This document shows positions 6,906-15,281 of a DNA stretch of 25,639 bases, piece by piece (positions within the stretch are counted from its first letter, which is position 1; each line of letters opens with the position of its first letter). The position numbers and the translations under genes were made by a program. The notes under the pieces were generated by a model. It had not been told where the DNA came from. It saw only the letters and a program-made list of their open reading frames with translations, and made no database searches. The stretch is from contig CBDFIN010000001.1 in assembly GCA_965248135.1 (NCBI GenBank), positions 1 to 25,639 on the forward strand, written 5' to 3'. Source of the stretch: SZUA-100 sp965248135. GTDB taxonomy: Bacteria; Pseudomonadota; Alphaproteobacteria; Rhizobiales; Rhizobiaceae.

Positions 6906-7658
6906 CTACTGTTTGATCTCCCAGCGAACCTGAACGGAAACCGAGTAGGAATTTTCGCCGACCGCTACCGGCACCGCACCAGGTGCTGAAGCCCTGGCCA
7001 TCGCCATTTCGCGAATGGGACGCGGAGGTGGTTGGTTGGCGTGCTCACTGATAGACAAAATGCGACCAAGTCCGACATTAGCAGCCACAGCAAGGGCGTT
7101 TGCCTTGGCGAAAGCGTTAGCCATCGCTATTTCCCGCGCCTTGCGTTTGGCGGCTTTTGGATTTTCGTTGATGAAGCGTATGCCACCACCGGAATTGATC
7201 CCGAGGCTAACCGACCTGTCGAGAATTTCGCCAAGCTTGGAAAGATCGCGTATACGCACGCTTAGCTGATTGAATACCTGATAACCGACAATCATTGGTG
7301 GTCGTTGTTCACCAGACATTTTTTGCTTTGGATAATGATAGCGGGGTTGGATATTGAAGCCGGTGGTTTGTAAATCCCTTGCTTCGATGCCCGCGGCTTT
7401 CAACTCGCGCAGAACCGTTGCCATCGCCTCATTATTCCGGCTTAGCGCATCACGCGCTGTTTTGGCCTCTGCCTGAACACCGAGCGAGACTATAGCGGTA
7501 TCCGGCGCCACAGTGGCGCTGCCGGTGGCTGAAACCGAAATCGCCGGAAGTGGTTCTTCCGCCAGGACATGGCCGACATTTGTTATCATCAGCAGGAAAG
7601 CGGCGAATAGGATATTGAATAAAACGTGCGCAGTTTGCATTGGTGATTGTATTAGCAC
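6906..7658 (-). CDS. SIMPL-domain (DUF541) periplasmic protein, BP26/YggE-like
   Basis: Predicted 250-aa exported protein of the SIMPL family, which includes Brucella BP26 and E. coli YggE; these form periplasmic or outer-membrane-associated oligomers and are linked to oxidative stress tolerance, mechanism unsettled. The start is taken at GTG 7658 because AGGGAG lies 5 nt upstream; the frame also runs to an ATG at 7697. A hydrophobic signal region (AHVLFNILFAAFLLMITNVG) ends near VLAEE. The mature part begins ISVSATGSATVAPDTAIVSLGV, the signature of the family, and contains TTGFNIQPRYHYP and VGYQVFNQLSVRIRDLSKLG. Length equals that of BP26. It converges with the secreted-protein gene. Confidence 0.88.
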   Translation of the reverse strand: MLIQSPMQTAHVLFNILFAAFLLMITNVGHVLAEEPLPAISVSATGSATVAPDTAIVSLGVQAEAKTARDALSRNNEAMATVLRELKAAGIEARDLQTTGFNIQPRYHYPKQKMSGEQRPPMIVGYQVFNQLSVRIRDLSKLGEILDRSVSLGINSGGGIRFINENPKAAKRKAREIAMANAFAKANALAVAANVGLGRILSISEHANQPPPRPIREMAMARASAPGAVPVAVGENSYSVSVQVRWEIKQ

Positions 7659-7921
7659 AACATTCTCCCTTGATTGCTTGATATGAGGACTTGTCATCTA
7701 TGGATTTTCATTGAATGATGGCGTCAGAAGGGCTGTCATTGGCGAATTTATTACCATCCAACGCAATATAATCTGCTGCAACCGGCCAAAGTTCAAGGAT
7801 TTTCGGTGATCGTTCGCTTATTCCTCGTCGTTTGCACGGTGTTGTTATTGAGTATTTCCGCGGCAGCCGAAAACCAGCTCGTCTATAGCCAAGCGACATA
7901 ATTTTGATTATAGTTTTGTGC

Positions 7922-8278
7922 ATGACTTATCCTGTTAAATTCCGCAAACATGTTCTTAAGGTTCGAGACAAGGAAGGGCTGACATTTAAACAAACGGCAC
8001 TTCGGTTTAGCGTTGGGGTTGCCTCGGTTGTTCGCTGGGCCAATCGGCTTGAGCCGGATCAATCCAAGCCCCGCATGCGCAAGATTGACATGGCTGCACT
8101 GGCCCGCGATGTGGCGGAATTTCCCGATGCCTATCAGTATGAACGTGCGGTGCGTTTTGATGTTTCACCTAAGGCAATCTGGCAGGCGTTGCGCAAGTTG
8201 GGGGTGACATATAAAAAAAGCGTTTCGCCATCCGAAGGCGGACGCGACCAGGCGTACAGCCTTCCAGGAAACGATTAG
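7922..8278 (+). CDS. IS630 transposase, N-terminal HTH half (orfA)
   Basis: First frame of the copy 3 transposase, 118 aa from the ATG at 7922. It shows the HTH domain SYPVKF-like start (MTYPVKFRKHVLKVRDKEGL) and LTFKQTALRFSVGVASVVRW, then IDMAALARDVAEFPDAYQYE and VSPKAIWQALRKLGVTYKK. Family homology stops at a run of seven A (8213-8219). The last ~20 codons are out-of-frame read-through. The protein continues in the +1 frame from 8220. Confidence 0.82.
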   Translation: MTYPVKFRKHVLKVRDKEGLTFKQTALRFSVGVASVVRWANRLEPDQSKPRMRKIDMAALARDVAEFPDAYQYERAVRFDVSPKAIWQALRKLGVTYKKSVSPSEGGRDQAYSLPGND

Positions 8279-8744
8279 CGGGCATGAAAAAACCGGCAAG
8301 CCCATCGTCTATATTGATGAATCAGGCTTTGCCCATGATATGCCCCGCACCCACGGCTATGCGGCCAAGGGCCTGCGCTGTTTTGGCGTTCATGACTGGC
8401 ATGCGCGGGGAAGGACAAACGTCATCGGGGCGTTGTTGGGCGGCACCTTGCTGACAACCTGCCTGTTTCCATGCAATATCGACAGCGATGTCTTCCATGG
8501 CTGGCTGACAGGCGATCTCATTCCAAAGCTGCCTCCCGGCGCCGTTGTTGTGATGGATAATGCAAGTTTTCACAAACGCCAGGACATGAAAAAGGCTATC
8601 AAGGATGCCGGACACACACTCGAATATCTACCGCCATATTCTCCAGACCTCAACCCGATCGAGCATAAATGGGCACAGGCAAAGGCCATCAGACGAAAAC
8701 ACAAATGCGAAATCGAAACACTGTTCAAGGACTTCAATATTTGA
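8220..8744 (+). CDS. IS630 transposase, DDE catalytic half (orfB)
   Basis: Catalytic half of the copy 3 transposase, about 174 aa from the A-run junction (AFRHPKADATRRTAFQE). Catalytic residues are in IVYIDESGFAHDMP, VVVMDNASFHK and YSPDLNPIEHKWAQAK, and the C-terminus is complete (LFKDFNI). It is in the +1 frame relative to orfA at the seven-A run, the same relation as in copy 1. That recurrence favours programmed recoding over chance mutation. No independent start with a good ribosome-binding site is seen. Confidence 0.82.
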   Translation, partial: AFRHPKADATRRTAFQETISGHEKTGKPIVYIDESGFAHDMPRTHGYAAKGLRCFGVHDWHARGRTNVIGALLGGTLLTTCLFPCNIDSDVFHGWLTGDLIPKLPPGAVVVMDNASFHKRQDMKKAIKDAGHTLEYLPPYSPDLNPIEHKWAQAKAIRRKHKCEIETLFKDFNI

Positions 8745-8767
8745 ATCAAAACAGTGTCGCTTGGCTA

Positions 8768-8993
8768 TATCAACCACAAAAGCGCGATTGCGGGCGCTCA
8801 CATCACCCCTGGCAATGTTGATGATCGTGTGCCACTGGCCAAACTGACCGCTGGCCTGAAGGGTATATTGCTTGCCGACAAGGGTTATATTTATGCCGAA
8901 TGGTTCGAAAAACTCTGGAAGAAGGGCCTGCCGGAGATCATAAACGGGGTTGAATTCAAGGACGGACTACCGCAAACCAAAACCGCCGCCTGA
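8768..8993 (+). pseudogene. IS982-family transposase fragment
   Basis: Reads INHKSAIAGAHITPGNVDDR then VPLAKLTAGLKGILLADKGY, which matches the middle of IS982-type DDE transposases (the GNVDDR and LLADKGYI motifs). Both sides are missing: the left side is cut by IS630 copy 3, and on the right the sequence stops resembling the family soon after KKGLPEII and terminates at a stop. Not functional. Confidence 0.7.
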
Positions 8994-9027
8994 TCGCCCG
9001 TCACCAACTTTTGGGCATAGCTCACAG

Positions 9028-9212
9028 GTTTCACGCACGATCCTGATGTGTGAAGCGCATGAATCCACCAGACAAGTCAATGGGTTCACCGCCTTCCAGC
9101 GGCTGTTTGAGGAATACGGCCTGCCCGATGCCATTCGTTACGACAACGGATTGCCCTTTGCTTCTCCCAACGGGTTGTTCAATCTGTCGAAGCTTTCCGT
9201 GTGGTGGCAAAG
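9028..9212 (+). pseudogene. IS481-type transposase (integrase core) fragment
   Basis: Reads SRTILMCEAHEST, FTAFQRLFEEYGLPDAIRYD and NGLPFASPNGLFNLSKLSVW, the integrase core around the second catalytic Asp (RYDNG) of IS481-like transposases. The first Asp and the Glu regions are absent. It is abruptly joined to the opposite-strand IS66 fragment at about 9210. Not functional. Confidence 0.72.
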
Positions 9213-9606
9213 GCGCTTTCACCTTCGATGAGCAGTGCGAGCAACATACGCACAGCCGCTGGTGGCGCCGCACAAACGGCTTGATCAGCGGCACTTCAAT
9301 CTCATCATATTCGCCAATCACATCACCCTCAAGATCAGTATCCAGATGCCCGTGACACTGCGGGCAAACATCAGGCCAGTGATCGACGGTCTCATCCGGG
9401 TTCTCATGCAAGGAACGGCTATGGCCTTCATGTCCTGGTTTCCCACCGCCCGGTTTGGCATGCTCGCGGCGCGCCTTCCTGTCTGTCGAGGGTGGTTTGG
9501 ATGAGGTCCGCGATGTTTTGGCAGGGCGCTGCAGCTGTGCCTGAAGCACCAAATACGCTTCAACCAGCTCTGCCTTGCTCAACCGTGCCAAATCATCCCG
9601 ATCCAT
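9210..9606 (-). pseudogene. IS66-family transposase (TnpC) N-terminal fragment
   Basis: From the ATG at 9606 the protein shows the TnpC N-terminal pattern: a leucine-rich start, SSKPPSTDRKARREHAKPGG, GKPGHEGHSR, and the IS66 zinc-binding segment CPQCHGHL...QRLCVCCSHC. Homology ends at KAPLPPH, where the IS481 fragment begins on the other strand. The catalytic domain is absent, as are the TnpA/TnpB partners. TACCCCCA at its start codon and TGGGGGTA at 9671-9678 form an inverted pair just outside. Confidence 0.8.
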
Positions 9607-9718
9607 ACCCCCATAGATTCAGAACATCACTGATTTGGCAAGGGGTGAGTAATTACTCCCGATAAACCAGTGGGGGTACTGCTATACGTATTGATGAAGA
9701 AGGAGTGTGGAGCGTAAC

Positions 9719-10369
9719 TTGATTCAACTGATGCATCATTTTGGCAATGACAGCCGCTTTTCCCATTCGGAGGAAGCGCGCCGCAAACAGTGGTTTATCA
9801 AAGCAAGACAAGAGCAAAAGCTCCGTGACAATATTGCCGAGGAAGCGGCGGAAAATGCCACTGTAACCGCCATTGGCGTATCTGTAATCATAGCCTCTGA
9901 AATTCAGATTGCAGAGTTTGAGGCCAAACTTGATGTTTATGATACTGCCATCACCGAAGCCTTGATGGACAATCGGGAAAGATTGGACTTTATCGAGAAG
10001 CGTCTGGCTGAAACAGAATTGCGGTTACAGGTGATGTTGGAACAGGCATATATCATTGAAGATGGTCGCCGGGTTTTTAAATCCGAAGATGGATCATTTG
10101 TCATTGATGAATTTGGAGAAGAAGTTACGCCCGATGAAGTGGATTTTGATCTGGTTACAGGGCCTACCGCACAAGCCTATCTGGAGCAACTTCAATTCAA
10201 ACGTGACGATCTTGAAATGCGTGACAGCCTGAACGCAGAGCGTCTCAAACTTCACAAGGCACATGATCTGGTTCAGGAAAAGCGCGAGGTGGTAAAATCT
10301 GGAATGGCCACGGTTGAAGATTTGGAAGATCATGATGCGGATGATGTTTTTGGTAAATTATTGATATAA
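9719..10369 (+). CDS. Hypothetical coiled-coil protein
   Basis: About 216-aa acidic protein that I do not recognise by name. The TTG at 9719 is chosen because GGAG lies 6 nt upstream; a GTG at 9707 and an ATG at 9731 are alternatives. The N-terminus is basic/amphipathic (SEEARRKQWFIKARQEQKLR), followed by a short hydrophobic stretch (TAIGVSVIIASEIQ, around residue 55-68). Then comes a helical region with heptad-like spacing (IAEFEAKLDVYDTAITEALM, ERLDFIEKRLAETELRLQVM). A compact segment DGRRVFKSEDGSFVIDEFGE follows, then a second helical stretch. No signal peptide or catalytic motif is seen. It is flanked by IS debris on the left and a 254-bp gap with no recognisable element on the right. Confidence 0.65.
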   Translation: MIQLMHHFGNDSRFSHSEEARRKQWFIKARQEQKLRDNIAEEAAENATVTAIGVSVIIASEIQIAEFEAKLDVYDTAITEALMDNRERLDFIEKRLAETELRLQVMLEQAYIIEDGRRVFKSEDGSFVIDEFGEEVTPDEVDFDLVTGPTAQAYLEQLQFKRDDLEMRDSLNAERLKLHKAHDLVQEKREVVKSGMATVEDLEDHDADDVFGKLLI

Positions 10370-10623
10370 AAGGATTATAAATGCTATTATTTTGTAACGT
10401 GCCAGAAAACGTGCCATTTTGACGACGATGCATCTTTTCGGGCAACCCATTGAAGTTACAATAATTTATTCCTTTTATTAGGCCCGTCACTCGCAATTTA
10501 CCCGAGTTTCGCCCAGATGACCTACTTTTTTCAAATTCCCTAAATTTGTAGCCGATAAGAACTGTAGATTACGCTCGTGAGCCGTACGCTACCCAATTTT
10601 ACCGATTGCGCTCGGATATCGTC

Positions 10624-11289
10624 CTATTCAACTTCAGCCAGCGCCCTTGCCACAGCGAGTTTGTATGACAGCTCATCTACCTTTCCCGAACTGAAGCTTT
10701 TATTCACCTTTCGCCTGTCAGTCCACAAAGCTACCCAACCGCGAGCAACACCGTCGACTAATTCTCTCTCGTCGATTTGAAAATGTTTCAGCAAGACGTT
10801 ATTCTCCGCAAAGAACTGGCGAACCACCTCGGGGTCCGGTGGAAGAATGAAGATTGTTTTCATCAATAGATCATTGCTGACAATCGTTTCAACCTCCCAA
10901 TTGGTGGCAGAAGTAGCTCCTACTAGAAAAAGAACGGCTCTCGGATGGGTCAACAATTCACTAATCCGCTCCCGCCACTGATTGTTCGAAGTGTACTCAC
11001 GGACAGCCCCGACCGGTTCCACCGCAACGTTTTTGTCACCAAGTGCAACCAATGGCGCGAACTTGAACGCTGCATCCGCAATACAAGCCTCAATCGGTCG
11101 AGTGCTGGCTTGAGTTGCAGTCATGCGGAGTGCAATCGATGGCAATGTCGGTACCATCGAGCTGTCCAGGGCGAATGGACGGAGGTATATAATTGGATCA
11201 TCAAACCACCTGACGTCCTTTGACGCTCGCTTGGCTGCCAACGCGAGAACAGAAAGCAGAAGATTCAGAAGTCGACGCCAGTGCGGAAA
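10624..11289 (-). pseudogene. 3' part of IS-disrupted membrane protein gene: C-terminal soluble TIR/Rossmann-like domain
   Basis: Downstream exon-like part of a gene split by ISAs1 copy 1; the upstream part is 12492-13616. After in-silico removal of the IS and one target repeat, it continues in frame from ...YVAS to FPHWRRLLNLLLSVLALAAK, a last membrane helix. About 190 soluble residues follow: DDPIIYLRPFALDSS, FAPLVALGD, VGAVREYTSNNQWRERISEL, AVLFLVGATSATNWEVETIV and FILPPD. This strand-helix pattern (YLRxF at the start, a GxxR-Y...W segment, a hydrophobic strand, then WEvE) resembles the cytosolic Rossmann/TIR-like domain of bacterial multi-pass membrane proteins. Function unknown. The apparent ATG start at 11313 lies in the IS end and is an artefact. 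Confidence 0.75.
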
Positions 11290-11299
11290 TGAAGCTACA
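11290..11299. repeat. 10-bp target-site duplication of ISAs1 copy 1 (left)
   Basis: TGAAGCTACA immediately before the CAGGG end of the element. An identical copy lies immediately after the other end at 12492-12501. Confidence 0.92.
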
Positions 11300-12491
11300 C
11301 AGGGCAATCGCATTTCAAAAGTTGTTTAGGAGTGAAAGCAGGAAATCATCATTCCAGCCAGCGCGTTTGAATTTTACGCGGTTTGATCCCTTGTCCTGAT
11401 TTGCCTTTATGATGTTTAGTGCGATACGTCTGAGGGCTGCAAAATTGATCGGTGCGTTGTCTTTGCGAGCGCGATGGAGATCATCATTCATAATGACATC
11501 AAGCGACCAGTGAAGGCTGTTTTCAATTTGCCAATGCCCCCGAATAATGGTTGCAGCTTCCTGCGCTTGTGGGGGTTTTGACATGAGATAAACGCGTTCG
11601 CAGCGGCTTGATTTTCCGTTCATTTCACGTGTTGAAGTGACATGGACGAAGGTCTTGAGGCTTGGCCATTTGTGTGTGTCGTCAAGATATTGCGTAGTGC
11701 TGTAGACATGGTAACATCGCTCTTCAATGCGGCCATGGTTGGCGTCAGTTGAGATATATTCTCAATATAATCAGTCTCTTGATCATCAATGAAGGCCCGC
11801 ACATCCGCCTGCATATCGCCCTGATTGCCCTTCAGTTGCACACAGTAATCGCCGCCTTCACGCACGATCAACTCACAGGTCTCGCGTTGGCAATGCAGCG
11901 CGTCAGCAGTGATCGTCATGCCCTTGATGTCGAGCATTTTGATCAACTCACGTAGGGCCAAAATCTCGCCACCACCCTTGGCACTTTCGATAATACCGAG
12001 GCTCAAACGAGCCCCATGCGCAAAGGCGGTCACCACGTTCAGGCCGGATTGATTGGCGGCCCTGTCAAAGGTGCGACGCATCTCTTTGCCGTCAATGGCG
12101 ATGGCGGGTTGGGCATCGCGTGCCTGGGCAAAATCAGCACGGAACTTCTCAAACAGGCGTTGAAAGCTTGCGGGCTTAAGCAACCGAAACAGCCGTGAAA
12201 ACGTGTCGTGACACGGCGTGCCATTCGGCAATTCGAGAAAATCGCGCAGAAATTCTTCCTTCGCATGGCCAAAATCGGCCATATCCACCGCAGTTTCGCC
12301 GCCACACAAGGCACATAAAAGGCTGATTGTCATGATGTCACAAAACTTGTGACGGCAGGCATTGCCCGTGCGTGGATCGTCTATATCATTGAAATAGCTT
12401 ATGATTGTTGACATCTTGAGGCTCCATATCGTGATGGAACCTCAAGAATCTATTCAGGCATATTTGTCAAACCCCAAATGCGATTCCCCTG
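11300..12491 (-). mobile_element. ISAs1-family insertion sequence (copy 1)
   Basis: 1,192-bp element with terminal repeats CAGGGCAATCGCATTT (left) and CAGGGGAATCGCATTT (right, complement), one mismatch in 16. Perfect 10-bp target repeats flank it. It carries one frameshifted transposase on the - strand. It splits a large membrane protein gene. Confidence 0.93.
11315..12414 (-). pseudogene. ISAs1-family transposase, frameshifted
   Basis: N-terminal part (12414 down to about 11745) starts MSTIISYFNDIDDPRTGNA and has catalytic AIAIDGKEMRR and TITADALHCQRE plus YCVQLKGNQGD. The correct frame then moves by one base near 11745: ISQL gives way to TDANHGRIEERCYHVYSTTQ in the other frame. It continues to the C-terminal HWQIENSLHWSLDVIMNDD with the catalytic Glu and a complete end. 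There is no homopolymer at the shift, so this looks like a simple indel and a dead transposase. Confidence 0.82.
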
Positions 12492-13616
12492 TGAAGCTAC
12501 ATAACCGGCCCAGCCGGACAATAAGACGAACAACCCGAACACAAGAAAATGACCAGACGTCGTTACAAGCAAATAGTGATTGGTGAGGAGGTAATATACC
12601 GAAAGCGGAAATAGCAACGTGAGCATAATAAGACTCAGCGCTGCGAACCAGCGTCTCACGAAAAGAAACCAAATTACCAAAATGAGCACCAGCAACAATA
12701 GCTGGCGACCAGGACCGGCATAAAACCCAACGAGTAACTCAGCTACTGGGCCGTCCCGGTATTGTATCGGAATCACTGTTAGAACGGCCTTTACTTCGAC
12801 GGTTGAAAGCGATGGCAACAAAGAGAATAAGGCTGCCGCTGGTACCGCTATCGCGAAAAGAAGTAGCCACAAGACCGAACGGAACTCCTGTCGCGAAATC
12901 CTTGCAACCACCGCAGGTATGAGATTCCGAAGCCAGTGCAAAGGCCATGCCACGTTGCGCAATCGAAATATTGTCGCTCTGCTTCCCCCAAATCCTGTCA
13001 ATCCGATCGAGGACAATACTGCCATATTCAATGGAACCAGAGCTATCGTATATAGCGCCTTAAACACACGAAAAACATTCGCAGCTGGGTTATCGCTCTC
13101 AATCAAGGGTTCACAGAAGTGAAAACTGTCCTTTGATTTTCCGAAAATCACTGCGCCATCGCTCATTAAACTTGAAAGTGGAAATATGCATAGCCGCAGG
13201 TCGAAGGCATTAACCAAGAGCCAAATCGGCAGTGGGCTGGCCACTATAAGAAGCAGAATAAGATCACCCAACGTCAGCGGTGTCAATATTCGGCGGCGCA
13301 GCAATACGAATGCAATAAGTGGCAGAACAACGAGCGAAGTATTGAGCAATGTATTCATCGAAGCCGTTTGCGAATCGACAATAAACTCCTTCGTTACAAA
13401 ATCGAATGGGTGGAGCCCTACGGCAGATGCCGCCTGGTAAATGGGCACTAGACTGAAGGAAAAAGTGAATGCAAAGCTTATGAGCCCGATTCCCAAGAAC
13501 AAGAACAAGAAGACGATTATATCCAGCAGGTTATCAAGCGCATTGCTCAATCGCAGGCCTGCTGCTGATACTTTTTTGTCGATGGATATAAGACCAATAG
13601 GCAAGCTTCTTACCAA
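12492..13616 (-). pseudogene. 5' part of IS-disrupted gene: multi-pass membrane domain
   Basis: Upstream 375 codons of the gene whose 3' part is 10624-11289; together they give about 596 aa. About eight hydrophobic segments are visible, for example IIVFLFLFLGIGLISFAFTF near the N-terminus, SLVVLPLIAFVLL, LILLLIVASPLPIWLLV, VLWLLLFAIAVPAAALFSLL, LLLLVLILVIWFLFV and HFLVFGLFVLLSGWAGYVAS at the break. The start is a TTG at 13616 without a clear ribosome-binding site. An in-frame stop of the upstream gene lies 11 codons before it, so translational coupling is likely. Past 12492 the current frame runs 13 codons into the IS and stops, giving a truncated membrane stub. Confidence 0.75.
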
Positions 13617-13646
13617 TATTCGATTTTGGGACGATGAGCGATACGA

Positions 13647-13844
13647 TTAGCGAGGTACGTAAACACGGAATGGCATGAATTTAGTCTCGACGATAATTTT
13701 GGATACTTGTTGCAAAATTACTTTACTTTCTAGAGAGCACAGCATTTTTCCTCCATAGGTGCAAATCATCCTACTATTGTTCGAAGCCGCAAGTTCTTCT
13801 AGCTTTTTTATAAAGCCCTCGTTTTCATTGAAGGTCCATAAACC
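13647..13844 (-). pseudogene. 3' part of small gene split by ISAs1 copy 2
   Basis: Reading across the target repeat this part encodes TFNENEGFIKKLEELAASNN, SRMICTYGGKMLCSLESKVI and KFMPFRVYVPR before its TAA. Joined in frame to 15089-15278 it gives about 125 residues. No family recognised. The stop lies just 30 bp upstream of the TTG start of the membrane gene, in the same frame, so the two were probably one operon. Confidence 0.65.
13835..13844. repeat. 10-bp target-site duplication of ISAs1 copy 2 (left)
   Basis: TCCATAAACC directly before the CAGGGC end. The identical second copy is at 15089-15098. Confidence 0.93.
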
Positions 13845-15088
13845 CAGGGCTGTTCAACGCTAAATGCTTGATGGTTGTCTGGGGGATTCCCAAAGCGGTA
13901 TTTGTCTGAATCTATAGGAGTGTATTTGATTCGGAGGATGCACTCATGACATTGAAATTCCTGGAACTTTTATCGACGATCCCTGACCCACGCCGGGCGC
14001 AGGGCAAGAAATGGCAGCTTGGTCCGGTGATGCTGGCGACGATCCTGGCGATTTTATCCGGGGCGACGTCCTATCGCAAGGTCCATCGCTTCATCGAGGC
14101 TCATCGCGAGCACCTCAATGGGGCATTCGGCTTCGGCTGGGAGCGCGCGCCGGCTTATAGTGCCGTGCGAACCATCCTGCGCGGGCTTGATGGTGGCAAG
14201 GTGGAGCGGGTTTTCCGCCGCCATGCGGCGCAATTGTGCGGTAGCGAACGGAGTGAAGACGTGGAAGCGATGCCGGTTGTCGCTATCGACGGCAAGACGC
14301 TGCGGCACAGTTTCGATGCCTTTAACGACCGCAAGGCGGCCCATGTTCTAAGCGCTTTTGCGGTCGATGACGCGCTGATCCTGGGACACCTGGAGGTGGA
14401 CGAGAAGAGCAACGAAATCCCCGCCGCGCAAGCGATGATCAAAGCGCTGGCGCTTACCGGCCGGCTGTTTACGATGGACGCCATGCACTGTCAAAAAAAA
14501 CTTTCCGGGCGGCCCGGGCGGCGAAAAGCCATCTCATTGTTCAACTTAAGGAAAATCAGCCCGGTCTGCTGCGAATAATCGAGGCTGTCGGCGAAAGAGA
14601 ACTGCCGCTGGCTCGTCATGAAACCATCGACAGAGGCAAGCGCATGCGCGTCGAGACCCGCATTGTCGAGGTTTTCGATGCCGCTCAGGCGCTTAAACAA
14701 ACCGGCTGGAACGGGCTCATCGTGCGTATCATCCGTGTGACGAGAGTGACATTTCTCCGCAGCGCCAAAACCGGGATGTGGAACTGTCGCGAGGAGACCT
14801 GCTTTTATGCCTGCTCCGCACCCGTCAGCGCGAAGAAAGCGGCGCAAGCCATTCGCAACCACTGGGGTATCGAGAACAGAAATCATTATGTCCGCGATGT
14901 TACGATGCTGGAGGACGCCAGCCGCATTCGCACCAACCCTGGCATCTTCGCCAGAGCGCGCAGTTTCGCCCTTAATATCCTGCGTGCCAACGGCGAACAA
15001 AACATCGCAGACGCCCTGTGGCGCAACGCCCTCGACTTCACCAGAGTGCTCGATTACCAATACAAGTAATTAGCGTTGAACAGCCCTG
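13845..15088 (+). mobile_element. ISAs1-family insertion sequence (copy 2)
   Basis: 1,244-bp element with perfect terminal repeats CAGGGCTGTTCAACGCTAA and its complement TTAGCGTTGAACAGCCCTG. It is flanked by perfect 10-bp target repeats. Its ends and transposase differ from copy 1, so the two are separate members of the family, each inserted independently. Confidence 0.94.
13946..15069 (+). pseudogene. ISAs1-family transposase, frameshifted at an A8 run
   Basis: The first part starts MTLKFLELLSTIPDPRRAQG and carries VVAIDGKTLRHSF and LFTMDAMHCQKK (first two catalytic Asp). At a run of eight A (14493-14500) the correct frame is lost; one more A would give QKKTFRAARAAKSHLIVQLK and restore the protein. 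The second part continues to RNHWGIENRNHYVRDVTMLE with the catalytic Glu and a complete C-terminus (VLDYQYK). A one-base contraction of the A run, or slippage-dependent expression, are both possible. ISAs1 transposases are normally one frame, so contraction is favoured. Confidence 0.82.
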
Positions 15089-15278
15089 TCCATAAACCCC
15101 AGCGAAACACGATACCTTCTTTAATGTCGGTTCGTGTAGTTATACCGAGCAGTTCGTATTCAAAACCAGGTTCGCTTGTCTTTTCTGCCTGAAGCCAGAA
15201 ATACTTTAAGGTGCCCCAATTTCGCTCGATCTGGTGATTGACGATCTGAGCCGGAAAAAGCCGAAAAGTCCGCCCCAC
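15089..15278 (-). pseudogene. 5' part of small gene split by ISAs1 copy 2 (probably also 5'-truncated)
   Basis: Encodes RTFRLFPAQIVNHQIERN, then WGTLKYFWLQAEKTSEPGFE and DIKEGIVFRWGLW, running in frame over the target repeat into the part at 13647-13844. The earliest start is GTG 15278, but only a few bases separate it from the end of the IS1380 element at 15282 and the frame is open into it. The true N-terminus was probably removed or separated by that insertion. No recognised family. Confidence 0.6.
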
Positions 15279-15281
15279 CTC

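Larger units (their letters stand above)
7886..8767 (+). mobile_element. IS630-family insertion sequence (copy 3, complete ends)
   Basis: About 882-bp element with matching terminal repeats: TAGCCAAGCGACA at the left and its complement TGTCGCTTGGCTA at the right, extended by TTTTGATT a few bases inside. TA duplications flank it (7884-7885 and 8768-8769). It carries a two-frame transposase on the + strand and is inserted into a fragment of an IS982-type transposase. It is unrelated in sequence to the other two IS630 elements. Confidence 0.85.

Noticed and set aside
7708..7923. 71-codon - strand ORF left of IS630 copy 3 (ILELWPVAADYIALDGNKFA)
   Set aside because: The IALDGNKF wording faintly recalls IS1182-type transposases, but the match is too short and the ORF start lies inside the IS630 end. 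Not supportable as a gene.
10370..10623. Repeated AACGTGCCA words at about 10398-10421 considered as an attachment site
   Set aside because: Only two short copies, no integrase or tRNA gene nearby; no support for an att site.
10624..11313. Stand-alone 229-aa protein starting at 11313
   Set aside because: The first 8 codons are the IS terminal repeat and the target duplication; the real protein continues from the upstream part of the split gene.
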